Source: an uncultured Saprospiraceae bacterium (GTDB lineage Bacteria > Bacteroidota > Bacteroidia > Chitinophagales > Saprospiraceae). Taken from it: a stretch of DNA of 64,000 nucleotides. Shown here in pieces: positions 49,910 to 59,127 of the stretch. Location: NCBI GenBank assembly GCA_937872385.1, contig CALMSO010000010.1:1-64000 (forward strand), given 5' to 3'. A program made the translations under genes and the position numbers. The first letter of the stretch is position 1. Each line of letters opens with the position of its first letter. The notes beneath the pieces are model-generated. The model ran no database searches. It was not told the DNA's origin and saw only the letters and a list, made by a program, of their open reading frames with translations.

Positions 49910-50071
49910 TACTATGTCCAATATACGATTTTCCCCAGAAAAAGTTGCACGCAGGGGCTTGGCAGGTACCTCTTATAAAGGTCTTGATGCGGCTTTTCTT
50001 TAGTGTGGATGAAAACCAATCAACAACAGGATGATGTTGCACGGAGGAAGGATGGGCTTTGATTTTTGGCT

Positions 50072-50112
50072 AAAAAAAAACAGGCGCCTCAATGGTGAAT
50101 GGTGCCTGTTTT
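50072..50112 (-). terminator. Terminator of the persulfide dioxygenase gene
   Basis: AAAACAGGCGCC (50077-50088) / GGTGCCTGTTTT (50101-50112) with one G-T pair; nine A's on the plus strand give the T run on the minus strand. Confidence 0.9.
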
Positions 50113-50145
50113 GGGGAAATTATACATTCGTTATGATAAAAAAAC

Positions 50146-51600
50146 TTATTCGACATATTCCATGGCTGCATCAATAACTTCTTGTGGCAGCGAGCTGGGG
50201 CATACGTACTCCGTCTTGGGCAGTTGTTGGTTGGCTTCGATGGCTTTCCAGCCGCCGTTGATGTCTATGATGTGCTCAAAACCGCGCGCCTTGAGGATGG
50301 AAGCCATAATCATGGAGCGGTAGCCGCCGGCACAGTGCACATAGTACTCTTGCTCACGGTTGAGTTTGTACATATTGTTATTCACATAGTCGAGCGGAAA
50401 ATTGGTGGCATTTTCGAGGTGCTGCGACAGGTACTCGGTGAGCTTGCGGGCATCGAGGATGTTTTCAACCTGCCCACGCTGGGTGCGATTGACTAATTCT
50501 GCTACCTCAATAGACTCAATAGTGTCTAATTCCTTGCCAGCTGCCGCCCATGCTTCGATGCCGCCTGCGAGGTAGCCGAGCGTATTGTCGTAGCCGACGC
50601 GAGCCAAGCGGGTGACAACCTCCTCGGCGCGGCCTTCGTCACAAACCAGCACGATGGGCTGCTTCAGGTCCGGAACTAAGGCCCCTACCCAAGGGGCGAA
50701 GTTGCCATCAATGCCAATAAAAATAGAATTGGGAATAAACCCGTCTTTGAAAGTTTGCTCATGGCGTGTATCGAGCACTAAAGCGTCCACACTTTCTACA
50801 ATTGCTTCTAATTCATTGGGTTGTAGTGGCACGGCGCCGCGCTCTAACACTACATCAATGCTTTCGTAGCCCTTCTTGTTCATCATGGCGTTTTGCGCAA
50901 AATATTGCGGCGGCGGCAGCAGCCCGGCGGTCACTTCCCGAATGAACTCTTCGCGGGTCATATCGGCGCGTAGGGCATAGTTGGTCAGCTTTTGATTGCC
51001 GAGGGTGTCCCAAGTGTCCTTGCTCATGTTTTTGCCACAGGCCGAACCCGCTCCGTGTGCCGGATACACCAATACGTCATCGGGCAGGGGCATAATTTTA
51101 TTGCGCAAGCTATCAAACAGCCAGCCCGCGAGGTCTTCCTTGGTCACGCTGCCTGCTTTTTGCGCCAGGTCGGGGCGTCCTACATCACCTATGAAAAGGG
51201 TATCACCAGTAAAAATGGCGTAGGGCTTGCCCGTCTCGTCCAACAGCAGAAAAGTAGTACTTTCTGGGGTGTGCCCTGGGGTGTGCAGAATACGGAAGGT
51301 CAGTTTGCCAAGGGTCAGCTCCTCACCATCTTGGGCTTCGTGTTTGGCGAAGTCTGTTTTCGCATTTGGGCCATACACGATGGTAGCGCCGGTTTTGTTG
51401 GCTAAGTCCACGTGCCCCGATACAAAATCGGCGTGGAAGTGCGTCTCGAAGATGTATTTCAGGGTGGCCCCCTCGTCGGTCAGCTTGTCGAGGTAGGGTT
51501 TGGTTTCCCGCAAGGGATCAATAATGACGGCTTCGCCTTCGCTTTCAATATAGTAAGCGCCTTGTGCTAAGCAGCCGGTATAGATTTGCTCTACTTTCAT
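50146..51600 (-). CDS. Persulfide dioxygenase-like MBL protein with two rhodanese domains
   Basis: A 484-residue fusion. The metallo-beta-lactamase domain (1 to about 240) has H54-x-H56-x-D58-x4-H63 (THFHADFVSGH), HTPGHTPES and FTGDTLFIGDVGRPDL, typical of ETHE1-type persulfide dioxygenases. Two rhodanese domains follow: the first with loop VCDEGRAEE, the second with VHCAGGYRSM; both keep a loop cysteine. The fusion would oxidise glutathione persulfide and move sulfur. The ATG at 51600 (MKVEQIYTGC) is preferred over an upstream codon. A small rhodanese gene lies just upstream, in the same direction. Confidence 0.9.
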   Translation of the reverse strand: MKVEQIYTGCLAQGAYYIESEGEAVIIDPLRETKPYLDKLTDEGATLKYIFETHFHADFVSGHVDLANKTGATIVYGPNAKTDFAKHEAQDGEELTLGKLTFRILHTPGHTPESTTFLLLDETGKPYAIFTGDTLFIGDVGRPDLAQKAGSVTKEDLAGWLFDSLRNKIMPLPDDVLVYPAHGAGSACGKNMSKDTWDTLGNQKLTNYALRADMTREEFIREVTAGLLPPPQYFAQNAMMNKKGYESIDVVLERGAVPLQPNELEAIVESVDALVLDTRHEQTFKDGFIPNSIFIGIDGNFAPWVGALVPDLKQPIVLVCDEGRAEEVVTRLARVGYDNTLGYLAGGIEAWAAAGKELDTIESIEVAELVNRTQRGQVENILDARKLTEYLSQHLENATNFPLDYVNNNMYKLNREQEYYVHCAGGYRSMIMASILKARGFEHIIDINGGWKAIEANQQLPKTEYVCPSSLPQEVIDAAMEYVE

Positions 51601-51680
51601 GGTGTTCAATGTTTTAACTGATACGAATATATGAAACAACTTTCATTTATTATAGGTTTGATAGCAATTTTCTGCCGGAC

Positions 51681-51962
51681 TCAGGCCGGTTGTAATCCTT
51701 TCAAATCTTGCCAGGCACCGCCATTATAAACCTGTTTCAGCCCTTTAGCTTGTAGGAATGCGGCCGCTTGTCCGCTTCGGTTGCCGCTGCGACAAACCAA
51801 GACGATAGGACCATTGATTTTTTTGAGTTCGGCTACGTGCTCCGGGATACTGCCCAAGGGGATATTGGTAGAGCCGCGCAAATGCCCGAAGAAAAATTCA
51901 AACGACTCGCGCACGTCAATGACCGTGGCATTGGGTTTGGCTAAAATCTCTTGTAGTTTCAT
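51681..51962 (-). CDS. Small rhodanese-like protein
   Basis: A 93-residue single-domain rhodanese of the GlpE/PspE size with TVIDVRESFEFFFGHLRGS and active-site loop C57-RSGNRS. It is 80 bases upstream of the persulfide dioxygenase fusion, so the two probably form a sulfide/persulfide oxidation unit. No signal peptide. Confidence 0.9.
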   Translation of the reverse strand: MKLQEILAKPNATVIDVRESFEFFFGHLRGSTNIPLGSIPEHVAELKKINGPIVLVCRSGNRSGQAAAFLQAKGLKQVYNGGAWQDLKGLQPA

Positions 51963-52044
51963 TGTTTTTTTAACTTGTTTGAAAATGATGAGGCAAAGAT
52001 AGCAGCACTTTCGGGCAGGAATCAGTGATGGGGGTCACAATGGG

Positions 52045-52240
52045 GTTGAGAGGTTTATAAAAGTTGAATGGGGTGATAGGGGAATGGGTTTAGAGGGGTT
52101 TAAAAGTTGAGAGGTTGAGAGGTTTATAAAAGTTGAATGGGGTGATAGGGGAATGGGGGAATAGCAAACCGCGAATAGCAAACCGCAAACCGCGAGCAGC
52201 AAACCGCAAACCGCGAATAGCGAATAGCAAACCGCGAACC
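52045..52240. repeat. Low-complexity intergenic repeat array
   Basis: Two identical 44-base copies (52045-52088 and 52114-52157, beginning GTTGAGAGGTTTATAAAAG) separated by GTTTAGAGGGGTTTAAAAG, then an array of GCAAACCGCGAATA-type units (52161-52240). Parts are reverse complements of 60084-60125. Confidence 0.85.
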
Positions 52241-52249
52241 TCGCCCTCC

Positions 52250-54028
52250 CTACTGTTTGACTATCTTCCCGCTGATGGTTGCGCCTGCGCCGGTGATGTG
52301 GTAAAAATAAACCCCGCTGGGGAGATGGTGCACTGGAATGGTTTCTAACAAAATATTTTGCGCGCTCCAGCGATGGCTTTGCAATAATTGTCCATTGGCA
52401 TTGAATAAACGGAGCGCTACGTCGCCGCGGAAACCAGTGAGCCGTAAAGTAACCGTATTGTCCCGAACCGGATTCGGAAAAATTGCTACCTCATATTGTT
52501 TGACGGTGCTATCCGTTGACGTCAACTGCAAGGCGCGCTGCACGGCGGCTAATGCGTCAATGCGGCCATAGCCATACACGGGGTTGGGCACGTCCATACC
52601 CGACAAGCCGCCGCAATCTTGATTGCTCAGCATGGATTGGGCCGTTTCTTCGATGATGGATTCAATGAGCGCGACCTGCCCGGCCAACGCCGGATTCGCA
52701 GAAATAAGCAGGGCTACTACCCCCGCTACGTGCGGCCCAGCCATGCTGGTGCCATTCCAAGTAGAATAGCCTCCGCCGCGTACTGCCGAGCGTACTCCTA
52801 CGCCTGGCGCTACCACATTGGGCTTGAGACGGCCGCTGCCATCGGCAATCACCGTGCCCCGGCTGCTGAAATTGGCAATAGTATCGTTTTGGCGCGAAGC
52901 CCCCACCGAAAAAGCGCCTTCAAAGATAGCGGCTGCAGCATTGACCGTATGGCAAAAAGCACCACTATTACCAGCCGATTGTACCACCACTACTCCGGCC
53001 GCCCGCAGGTTGTTGATGGCACGCTCCATCAGTGCCCAGTTGGAGGCATTGCAGCCTTCCAGCTCTGGGCAGCTCCACGAATTGTTGATGACGTGTGGTG
53101 CCAGTTCCGGGCGCGGATTTTGCCCGTTCAAATCAGTCGGCGCCAGAAACCACTCGAAGCATTCGGTGTAAGTAGCTGGCGTGCCGTAGCCCCGCTCCAT
53201 GTTGCGCGCAGCAATCCAGCGGGCACCGGGCGCTACACCAATCTGGTTGCCCATGCCATCGTCGCCTACCATCGTGCCCATGGTGTGCGTGCCGTGGCTG
53301 TGGTCATCGCAAGGGACTTTGGAGTCGAGGCCGCAGGGGTTGAGGGCAGGATTGGGTACTGAATCTCGATGCAGTGGACTGATAGCGCGGATAGCGTCGT
53401 GCCAGTTGTAATGATGATTGGCGGTAGTGCCGTTCCAGCCGCGGTATTGTAGTCGGATAGTAGGGTGCGTCCATTCGTAGCCGGTGTCTTGCCCACCGAC
53501 AACGGCCCCCTGCCCCGTATAGCCAAGTGCCCACACTTGGTCTGCCTTGATGCGCCGAATGCCCCATTCTATGTTTTCACGGGCTTGCAATTCCTGAACG
53601 CTTTGCAAATCAACGGGCATTTCCAGCATTACTTGTGGGTTGGGCATGATGACTGCCACCTCGGGCCGAGCGGCCAAGGCTTGTATCAATTGCGCATCGC
53701 CCCGGGCATAAATGGCATTTACCACTAAGAAACTACGAAAGGGTGCTTCGGCGCGTTGTAGTATTTCAAGAATTGGCTTTTGCGTTTGCTGGGCTACGGT
53801 TTGTAAGGTACGATACACAAATTGCCCTTTTTCCGACTTGGTGCTCAGTTGGTCAGCGGCCGACAGATCCGCTTGCTGCTGCAGCATTACTATAAAATCA
53901 GTCGGGGTGCCTTGCTCTACGGCGGGCCACAGTTCGATGTCCACTTTGTTTTTCCAGTCGGATAGCTGGGCTGTAGCCCCTTGCGCCCACAGCAACAACA
54001 GTAATAGGAATTGGCAAAAGCGTATCAT
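52250..54028 (-). CDS. Secreted subtilisin-like protease with T9SS sorting domain
   Basis: A 592-residue exported S8 peptidase. Signal peptide 1-20 (GATA|Q), inhibitor-like propeptide (about 40-135), protease domain from about 150 with D181 (GGQDTGYEW), H245 (DDHSHGTHT), oxyanion N354 (SAGNSG) and S428 (NGTSMAGPH). The C-terminal 80 residues are a type A T9SS signal: EVAIFPNPVRDNTVTLRL, LPSGVYFYHI and ISGKIVKQ. It should be exported by the machinery that includes PorZ at 56.7 kb. Confidence 0.94.
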   Translation of the reverse strand: MIRFCQFLLLLLLWAQGATAQLSDWKNKVDIELWPAVEQGTPTDFIVMLQQQADLSAADQLSTKSEKGQFVYRTLQTVAQQTQKPILEILQRAEAPFRSFLVVNAIYARGDAQLIQALAARPEVAVIMPNPQVMLEMPVDLQSVQELQARENIEWGIRRIKADQVWALGYTGQGAVVGGQDTGYEWTHPTIRLQYRGWNGTTANHHYNWHDAIRAISPLHRDSVPNPALNPCGLDSKVPCDDHSHGTHTMGTMVGDDGMGNQIGVAPGARWIAARNMERGYGTPATYTECFEWFLAPTDLNGQNPRPELAPHVINNSWSCPELEGCNASNWALMERAINNLRAAGVVVVQSAGNSGAFCHTVNAAAAIFEGAFSVGASRQNDTIANFSSRGTVIADGSGRLKPNVVAPGVGVRSAVRGGGYSTWNGTSMAGPHVAGVVALLISANPALAGQVALIESIIEETAQSMLSNQDCGGLSGMDVPNPVYGYGRIDALAAVQRALQLTSTDSTVKQYEVAIFPNPVRDNTVTLRLTGFRGDVALRLFNANGQLLQSHRWSAQNILLETIPVHHLPSGVYFYHITGAGATISGKIVKQ

Positions 54029-54181
54029 AATTTTTGTAGTCTTTGGTCTATACTTTTTACAACTGCGAATTTGCAGCCAGATTGGATAACTTGCAAGAAT
54101 AACAGCAACATTGACATCAAGTTGACAGTTTTTGCCGTTTCATTTTGCTATAAAAGACAAACTTTAATGACTTTTTGCCCA

Positions 54182-54202
54182 TTATTCACAACATGTGGAT
54201 TA
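54182..54202. promoter_or_regulatory. Paired DnaA boxes upstream of dnaN
   Basis: TTATTCACA (54182-54190) and TGTGGATTA (54194-54202, reverse TAATCCACA) form a head-to-head pair three bases apart, 30 bases before the dnaN -7 element. Confidence 0.5.
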
Positions 54203-54231
54203 TTCATCGTATAAAAATCGGCGGGAAAAGT

Positions 54232-54239
54232 TATTTTTG
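54232..54239 (+). promoter_or_regulatory. dnaN: Candidate dnaN promoter -7 element
   Basis: TATTTTTG matches TAnnTTTG, about 120 bases before the dnaN ATG. No clear -33 partner. Confidence 0.4.
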
Positions 54240-54361
54240 CAAATGGCCTCGGCAATCCGAAGTTTTGGCTCAAGCCGGCTTGCGGCGTGCTGGTTCCGGC
54301 TTACTTGTGCGTTTTCAGCAAAAAACCATGTACCAAACCTAACCTAACGATCAACGGCACT

Positions 54362-55477
54362 ATGAAATTCAGCGTTTCTTCTTCAGAATTGCTCAAAAGA
54401 CTGCAAATAACCGGCGGTGCCATTGGTACTAATCCGGTGCTGCCGATCCTGGAAGATTTTCTCTTCACCATCGAAAACAACCGGTTGACCATCGCCGCTA
54501 CCGACTTAGAAACCTCTATTTCTACGGAAGTAGAGGTGATGTCTGATTCGGATGGCTCGGTGGCTGTACCCGCCAAAATTCTATTAGAAACCCTCAAGGC
54601 ACTGCCGCAGCAGCCCATTACCTTTTCCATCAATGAAGATACGCTCGGCATTGAAATTACATCTGCCTACGGCAAATACAAACTCGCTGGCGAAAATGGA
54701 CAGGATTTTCCGCGCATCCCCGTGCCGGAGGAAGTGGACACGGTGACGCTGCCCGCCCAAACGCTGATCCAGGGCGTCAACAAAACGTTGTTTGCGACGA
54801 GCAACGACGAATTGCGCCCGGCCATGTCTGGTGTGTATTTTCAAGTGGATTTCAATAAAGTTATCCTCGTAGCTACCGATGCACACAAACTGGTAAAGTT
54901 CGCTTTTTCTAACGTGACCAGCGAGGTGTCCACCTCTTTTATTGTACCCAAAAAAGCCCTCAACCTGCTGAAAAGTGCACTGCCCAGCAGCGGCGACGTA
55001 CAACTGTCTTTCAACAAAGCCAATGCGTTTATCTCTTTCGATGACACAAAGTTAGTCTGCCGCCTAATTGATGCCCGCTATCCGGATTATAACGCAGTGA
55101 TTCCAGTGGACAACCCGAATGTACTGACCATTCCGCGCAATGATTTCCAGAATTCGCTCAAGCGCATCGCTATTTATGCCAATAAAACGACCAATCAGGT
55201 GATTCTAAAAATAGAAAACGGCAGCCTGACCGTGTCCGCACAAGACCTCGACTTCTCGAACGAGGCTACCGAGCAACTGACCTGCACCTACGACGGCAGC
55301 CCGCTTACGATTGGCTTCAATGCCAAATTTTTAGTAGAAATGTTGGGCGTATTAGATTCGGAGGAAGTGAAGATTGAAATGTCCACAGCTACGCGCGCAG
55401 GCATCCTGCTGCCCACCGAGGAGAAAGAGGGCGAGGAAATACTGATGCTGGTAATGCCAGTGATGCTGAGCAATTAA
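54362..55477 (+). CDS. dnaN: DNA polymerase III sliding clamp (beta subunit)
   Basis: A 371-residue clamp of three repeated domains (about 1-120, 128-245, 246-371). MKFSVSSSELLKRLQITGGAI, VATDAHKLVKF and the C-terminal MLVMPVML, which forms part of the peptide-binding pocket, are typical. The frame continues upstream, but the ATG at 54362 gives the conserved N-terminus. dnaA is not in the window. Confidence 0.97.
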   Translation: MKFSVSSSELLKRLQITGGAIGTNPVLPILEDFLFTIENNRLTIAATDLETSISTEVEVMSDSDGSVAVPAKILLETLKALPQQPITFSINEDTLGIEITSAYGKYKLAGENGQDFPRIPVPEEVDTVTLPAQTLIQGVNKTLFATSNDELRPAMSGVYFQVDFNKVILVATDAHKLVKFAFSNVTSEVSTSFIVPKKALNLLKSALPSSGDVQLSFNKANAFISFDDTKLVCRLIDARYPDYNAVIPVDNPNVLTIPRNDFQNSLKRIAIYANKTTNQVILKIENGSLTVSAQDLDFSNEATEQLTCTYDGSPLTIGFNAKFLVEMLGVLDSEEVKIEMSTATRAGILLPTEEKEGEEILMLVMPVMLSN

Positions 55478-55508
55478 GATATTTGCAAAAAAAAATAATA
55501 ATTAGCCT

Positions 55509-55979
55509 ATGGTGCGCTTTTTGTTGTTTCTGACAATACTGCTGGCAACCTATGCCTGCCAACGCGAACCGAAGCTGCCGGAATCGCCGGAAGACGTGAT
55601 CCGAAAATTTCAGGGGTATATTGACAACAACCAGTTTGCCGAGGCCAAAACCCTGAGCACGCCGCGCGGGCAGGAACGCTTGGACGACCTGGAAGCCATT
55701 ATCACCGGTGAATTGGCAGATTCTACCATTTTCAATACGACTTTTTTGAGCATCAACTGCCAGATTACAGCTGATACGGCACGCTGTTTGTGCTCGGTAC
55801 GCGATAATTACGAAGCCTACGAAACGGATTACAAACTCATCCGCATCAACGGGCAGTGGTTGGTGGATGTGCCGGAAGAGGAAGTGGTGAACGAGGAGGA
55901 ATTCATCGAAATGCTGGATTCCATGGACCTCGAAGATTTTTTTGACGAAGAGGAGCAGCTATTTGAGGAGCAGCGATAG
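55509..55979 (+). CDS. Acidic lipoprotein, DUF4878-like
   Basis: A 156-residue lipoprotein (lipobox ATYAC, C17). The mature part PEDVIRKFQGYIDNNQFAEAKTLS and INGQWLVDVPEEE resembles the small NTF2-like DUF4878 lipoproteins. The C-terminus is a run of Glu/Asp (about 128-156). It is 31 bases after dnaN and ends before nadD, so all three may be cotranscribed. Function unknown. Confidence 0.75.
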   Translation: MVRFLLFLTILLATYACQREPKLPESPEDVIRKFQGYIDNNQFAEAKTLSTPRGQERLDDLEAIITGELADSTIFNTTFLSINCQITADTARCLCSVRDNYEAYETDYKLIRINGQWLVDVPEEEVVNEEEFIEMLDSMDLEDFFDEEEQLFEEQR

Positions 55980-56009
55980 TGCGTCCAAATGGCTCATGGC
56001 GAACAACTT

Positions 56010-56594
56010 ATGTCCAAAATTGGTCTTTTTTTTGGTTCTTTCAATCCAGTGCATGTCGGGCATTTAATTATTGCCAATTATATGGCTACCCGTACCGACC
56101 TGAGGGAGGTGTGGTTGGTGGTGTCGCCGCACAATCCGCTGAAGCCCCGCCGCACGCTCGCCCGCGACTACGACCGCCTGCATTTGGTACAATTAGCCAT
56201 TGGCGATAACCTGCACCTGCGTGCTTCCGATGTGGAGTTTGGGCTGCCGCAACCTTCCTACACCATTCATACCTTAGCGTACCTGCGCGAACGCCAACCC
56301 GACAAGCAGTGGGTGCTCATCATGGGCGGCGACAACTTAGCAACCCTGCACAAATGGAAAAATTACGAGCAGATTTTGTCCGATTTCGAGATTTACGTCT
56401 ATAACCGGCCTACGCATACCGACCCGGAGCTGGCCGACCACCCTGGGGTGCGTTTTTTCGACGATGTGCCGTTGATGCACATTTCTTCTACCTACGTGCG
56501 GGAGTGCCTGCGCCAGGGGCTGTCGGTGCAGTATTTAGTGCCAGATGCCGTATTTCATTATCTGAACGAAAGTAATTTGTATCGCCATTTGTAA
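56010..56594 (+). CDS. nadD: Nicotinate-nucleotide adenylyltransferase
   Basis: A 194-residue nucleotidyltransferase that makes deamido-NAD from NaMN. IGLFFGSFNPVHVGHL at the N-terminus contains the HxGH motif; MGGDNLATLHKWK and HISSTYVR near the C-terminus complete the active site. The ATG at 56010 is chosen; one at 55989 would add seven residues. The product is the substrate of NadE (36 kb); NadC at 59 kb supplies NaMN. Confidence 0.95.
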   Translation: MSKIGLFFGSFNPVHVGHLIIANYMATRTDLREVWLVVSPHNPLKPRRTLARDYDRLHLVQLAIGDNLHLRASDVEFGLPQPSYTIHTLAYLRERQPDKQWVLIMGGDNLATLHKWKNYEQILSDFEIYVYNRPTHTDPELADHPGVRFFDDVPLMHISSTYVRECLRQGLSVQYLVPDAVFHYLNESNLYRHL

Positions 56595-56712
56595 AAAAAA
56601 CAGGGCATTTACAGCTAAAGTGTCTTACTGCTTACCTTGAAATTCGTTTTATACAAACAATAAGCCAAGTATTTTGCAGTTTTTAACGGAAATACTTAAT
56701 CGCAAATATTCC

Positions 56713-59064
56713 ATGATCAATGCTAAATATCTTCTCTGCTTATGTAGCGTTTGTGTGCTGATGCATACGGCTGGGGCCCAAGATCGGCTGGCGCTGGGGC
56801 AATGGCGCTCGCACCTGCCGTACGTGCTGGGGCAATGGGTAACGCAGAGCGCCGAGCGGGTGTATTACGCCACGGAAGGCTCGGTGGTATCTTACGACAA
56901 AGAAGAGCGCTCGACCGAATTTTTTTCGACGGTGAATGGTCTGAGCAACACCGGCGTGCGCCTGATTCGCTATGTGGAGGGCAGCGACATCCTAATGGTT
57001 GTGTATAACAACAGCGTCATTGATTTGGTAAAACCGAATGGCATTACAACGCTCAATCAAATCCGGAACTTCCGGGGCATCGTTGGTGAGAAAGTCATCT
57101 ATGATTTGTTTCCAAGCAACGATTCATTGGTCTATATTGCCGCCAATTATGGTGTTTCGCTATTGAATATTCGGACCAACCAGTTTCTTTTCACCACCTT
57201 CACCGGCGTGGATGCTCGCAGCGTGCAGGTATTTGAAGGGCAGGTATATTTAGCCACCGATGATGGTATTTATCGGACGCCGCAAAACAACCCCGACATT
57301 ACCGACATCACTACCTGGCGATGGTTGGGGCAGGCCGAGCAGTTTCCGCCACAATACAGCAGCAACAGCCTCAGCGTTTATGCTGGGCATTTGTATTTCA
57401 ATATCAACGATACGTTGTTTCGGGCGCAGGGCGGGCAGTTGGAGCGCGTCCATTTCGAGCCGGGTTTTCGCTTACAATTTCTCTCTTCCGAAGGGGCACA
57501 CCTGCTGGCGGGCTACCGCTGCGTGACTGGCTGCAACCGAGGCAAAACGCTTTATTTTGATGCCAATGGGCTACGAGGTGCTCTGGCCACCGATTGTGTG
57601 GGCATACCCAACTACGCCGTCGAAGATGCGCAGGGCCGCGTCTGGTTGGGCGATCTTTTCCGAGACTTTCGGATGGTCAATAGTGTAAGCGCTACCGATT
57701 GCAATCTGATGCGCATCAATTCACCGTATTCAGAGTTCAGCTATGACATGACCGTATATAACAACCAGCTTTGGCTGACCACCGGTGGTGTCAATCAAAA
57801 TTTTAGCTATATCTTCCGCGACCACGGCTTTGCTTCCTACATAGACGGCCGCTGGACGATTTACAATCGCTTTACGCAACGCGCCTTGCAGGGCGAAGAC
57901 CCCAATGACGGCAGCGACGACCTCTTTGATTTTCTTTCCATTGCGGTGCGCCCCGATAACGGAAAGGTCTATGCTGGCTCCTATTTTGAAGGGCTAATTG
58001 AGGTAGATGGCGAGCATTTGACTCTTTTCAATGAAAAAAATTCGTCCCTCGGTAATGCCGTTGGCGATACCGCACGCACCCGCATCAGCGGACTCGCTTT
58101 TGATACCGATAACAACCTCTGGGTTGCCAATCATACCGCCGAAAATCCGATTTCTGTATTGCGCAGCAATGGCGAATGGCAAAGCTTCCGACCGAGTTGC
58201 AACGTTACCGAGTTGCACCGTCTAACTATTGATCGCAATGGTTTTAAATGGTTTGCATCCAGTAGCAGCAGTAGCGGCTTGTTGGTATTTGACGAAGGCG
58301 ATTTGAATAATCCTAATGACGACCGGTGTCGGGTTTTTACGCAAAATAATAGCAATTTGCCTACCAATTCGACCAACTGCCTCGCGGTTGACTTAGACGG
58401 CGACGTGTGGGTGGGCACGGCCCAAGGGCTTGTCATTTTTGAATGCGGCGGCAGCGTCTTTGACCCTCAATGCATTGGTACCTTGCGCGTTGTAGAACTC
58501 GACGGAATCGGAGCCATCCTGCTCAGCACAGAAGATGTTCGTACTATTGCCATTGATGGTGCTAACCGCAAGTGGGTCGGCACGCGCAACGGCGTTTTTG
58601 TGCTTTCGCCCAATGGCGAAGAACAGGTGGCGCGGTTTACAGTAGAAAATTCGCCACTCCCCGACAACAATGTCACCGCTATTGCTATCAATCCGCTTAA
58701 TGGTGAGGTTTTTATTGGCACAGAAAAAGGCATAGTTGCCTATCAAAGCGATGCCGTAGCTGGCGGCCGCCTCAATCGCGCTATGGCAGAAGTTTTCCCC
58801 AATCCAGTACGCCCCGAGTACGACGGCCCGATTTCCATCCGAGGGCTGGCCCGCGACGCCAATGTAAAAATCACGGATGTCAATGGCCGTTTGGTATATG
58901 AAACCCGCGCCTTGGGCGGACAAGCCATTTGGGATGGCCGCGACTACAATGGCCGCCGCGCCAAAACCGGCGTCTATTTAGTTTTCAGTACGACCAATGC
59001 CCGTTTTGCAGGATTTGATGCACCGGACGCTGTAATGGTAGCTCGGATTTTAATGGTCAATTGA
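56713..59064 (+). CDS. porZ: Type IX secretion system protein PorZ
   Basis: A 783-residue exported protein (signal peptide to about residue 22, AGAQ). The mature N-terminus GQWRSHLPYVLGQWV and two beta-propellers with two-component-regulator-type repeats (NGLSNTGVRLI, ATDDGIYRT, VGTAQGLVIF, VGTRNGVFVL) match PorZ. The C-terminus (about 700-783) is a T9SS-type domain (AEVFPNPVRPE, GVYLVFSTT). In Porphyromonas PorZ binds the anionic lipopolysaccharide used to anchor T9SS cargo. The ATG at 56713 is chosen over a codon 39 bases upstream. Confidence 0.88.
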   Translation: MINAKYLLCLCSVCVLMHTAGAQDRLALGQWRSHLPYVLGQWVTQSAERVYYATEGSVVSYDKEERSTEFFSTVNGLSNTGVRLIRYVEGSDILMVVYNNSVIDLVKPNGITTLNQIRNFRGIVGEKVIYDLFPSNDSLVYIAANYGVSLLNIRTNQFLFTTFTGVDARSVQVFEGQVYLATDDGIYRTPQNNPDITDITTWRWLGQAEQFPPQYSSNSLSVYAGHLYFNINDTLFRAQGGQLERVHFEPGFRLQFLSSEGAHLLAGYRCVTGCNRGKTLYFDANGLRGALATDCVGIPNYAVEDAQGRVWLGDLFRDFRMVNSVSATDCNLMRINSPYSEFSYDMTVYNNQLWLTTGGVNQNFSYIFRDHGFASYIDGRWTIYNRFTQRALQGEDPNDGSDDLFDFLSIAVRPDNGKVYAGSYFEGLIEVDGEHLTLFNEKNSSLGNAVGDTARTRISGLAFDTDNNLWVANHTAENPISVLRSNGEWQSFRPSCNVTELHRLTIDRNGFKWFASSSSSSGLLVFDEGDLNNPNDDRCRVFTQNNSNLPTNSTNCLAVDLDGDVWVGTAQGLVIFECGGSVFDPQCIGTLRVVELDGIGAILLSTEDVRTIAIDGANRKWVGTRNGVFVLSPNGEEQVARFTVENSPLPDNNVTAIAINPLNGEVFIGTEKGIVAYQSDAVAGGRLNRAMAEVFPNPVRPEYDGPISIRGLARDANVKITDVNGRLVYETRALGGQAIWDGRDYNGRRAKTGVYLVFSTTNARFAGFDAPDAVMVARILMVN

Positions 59065-59127
59065 GTTTTGTTACCGAATTACCGATTTTTATGCCAATTT
59101 TGCAGCCAAACCAAAACGATTAACACT

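Noticed and set aside
49704..50003. Plus-strand frame at the right edge of the R-M island
   Set aside because: Opposite to the methylase remnant and its promoter, with no recognisable domain.
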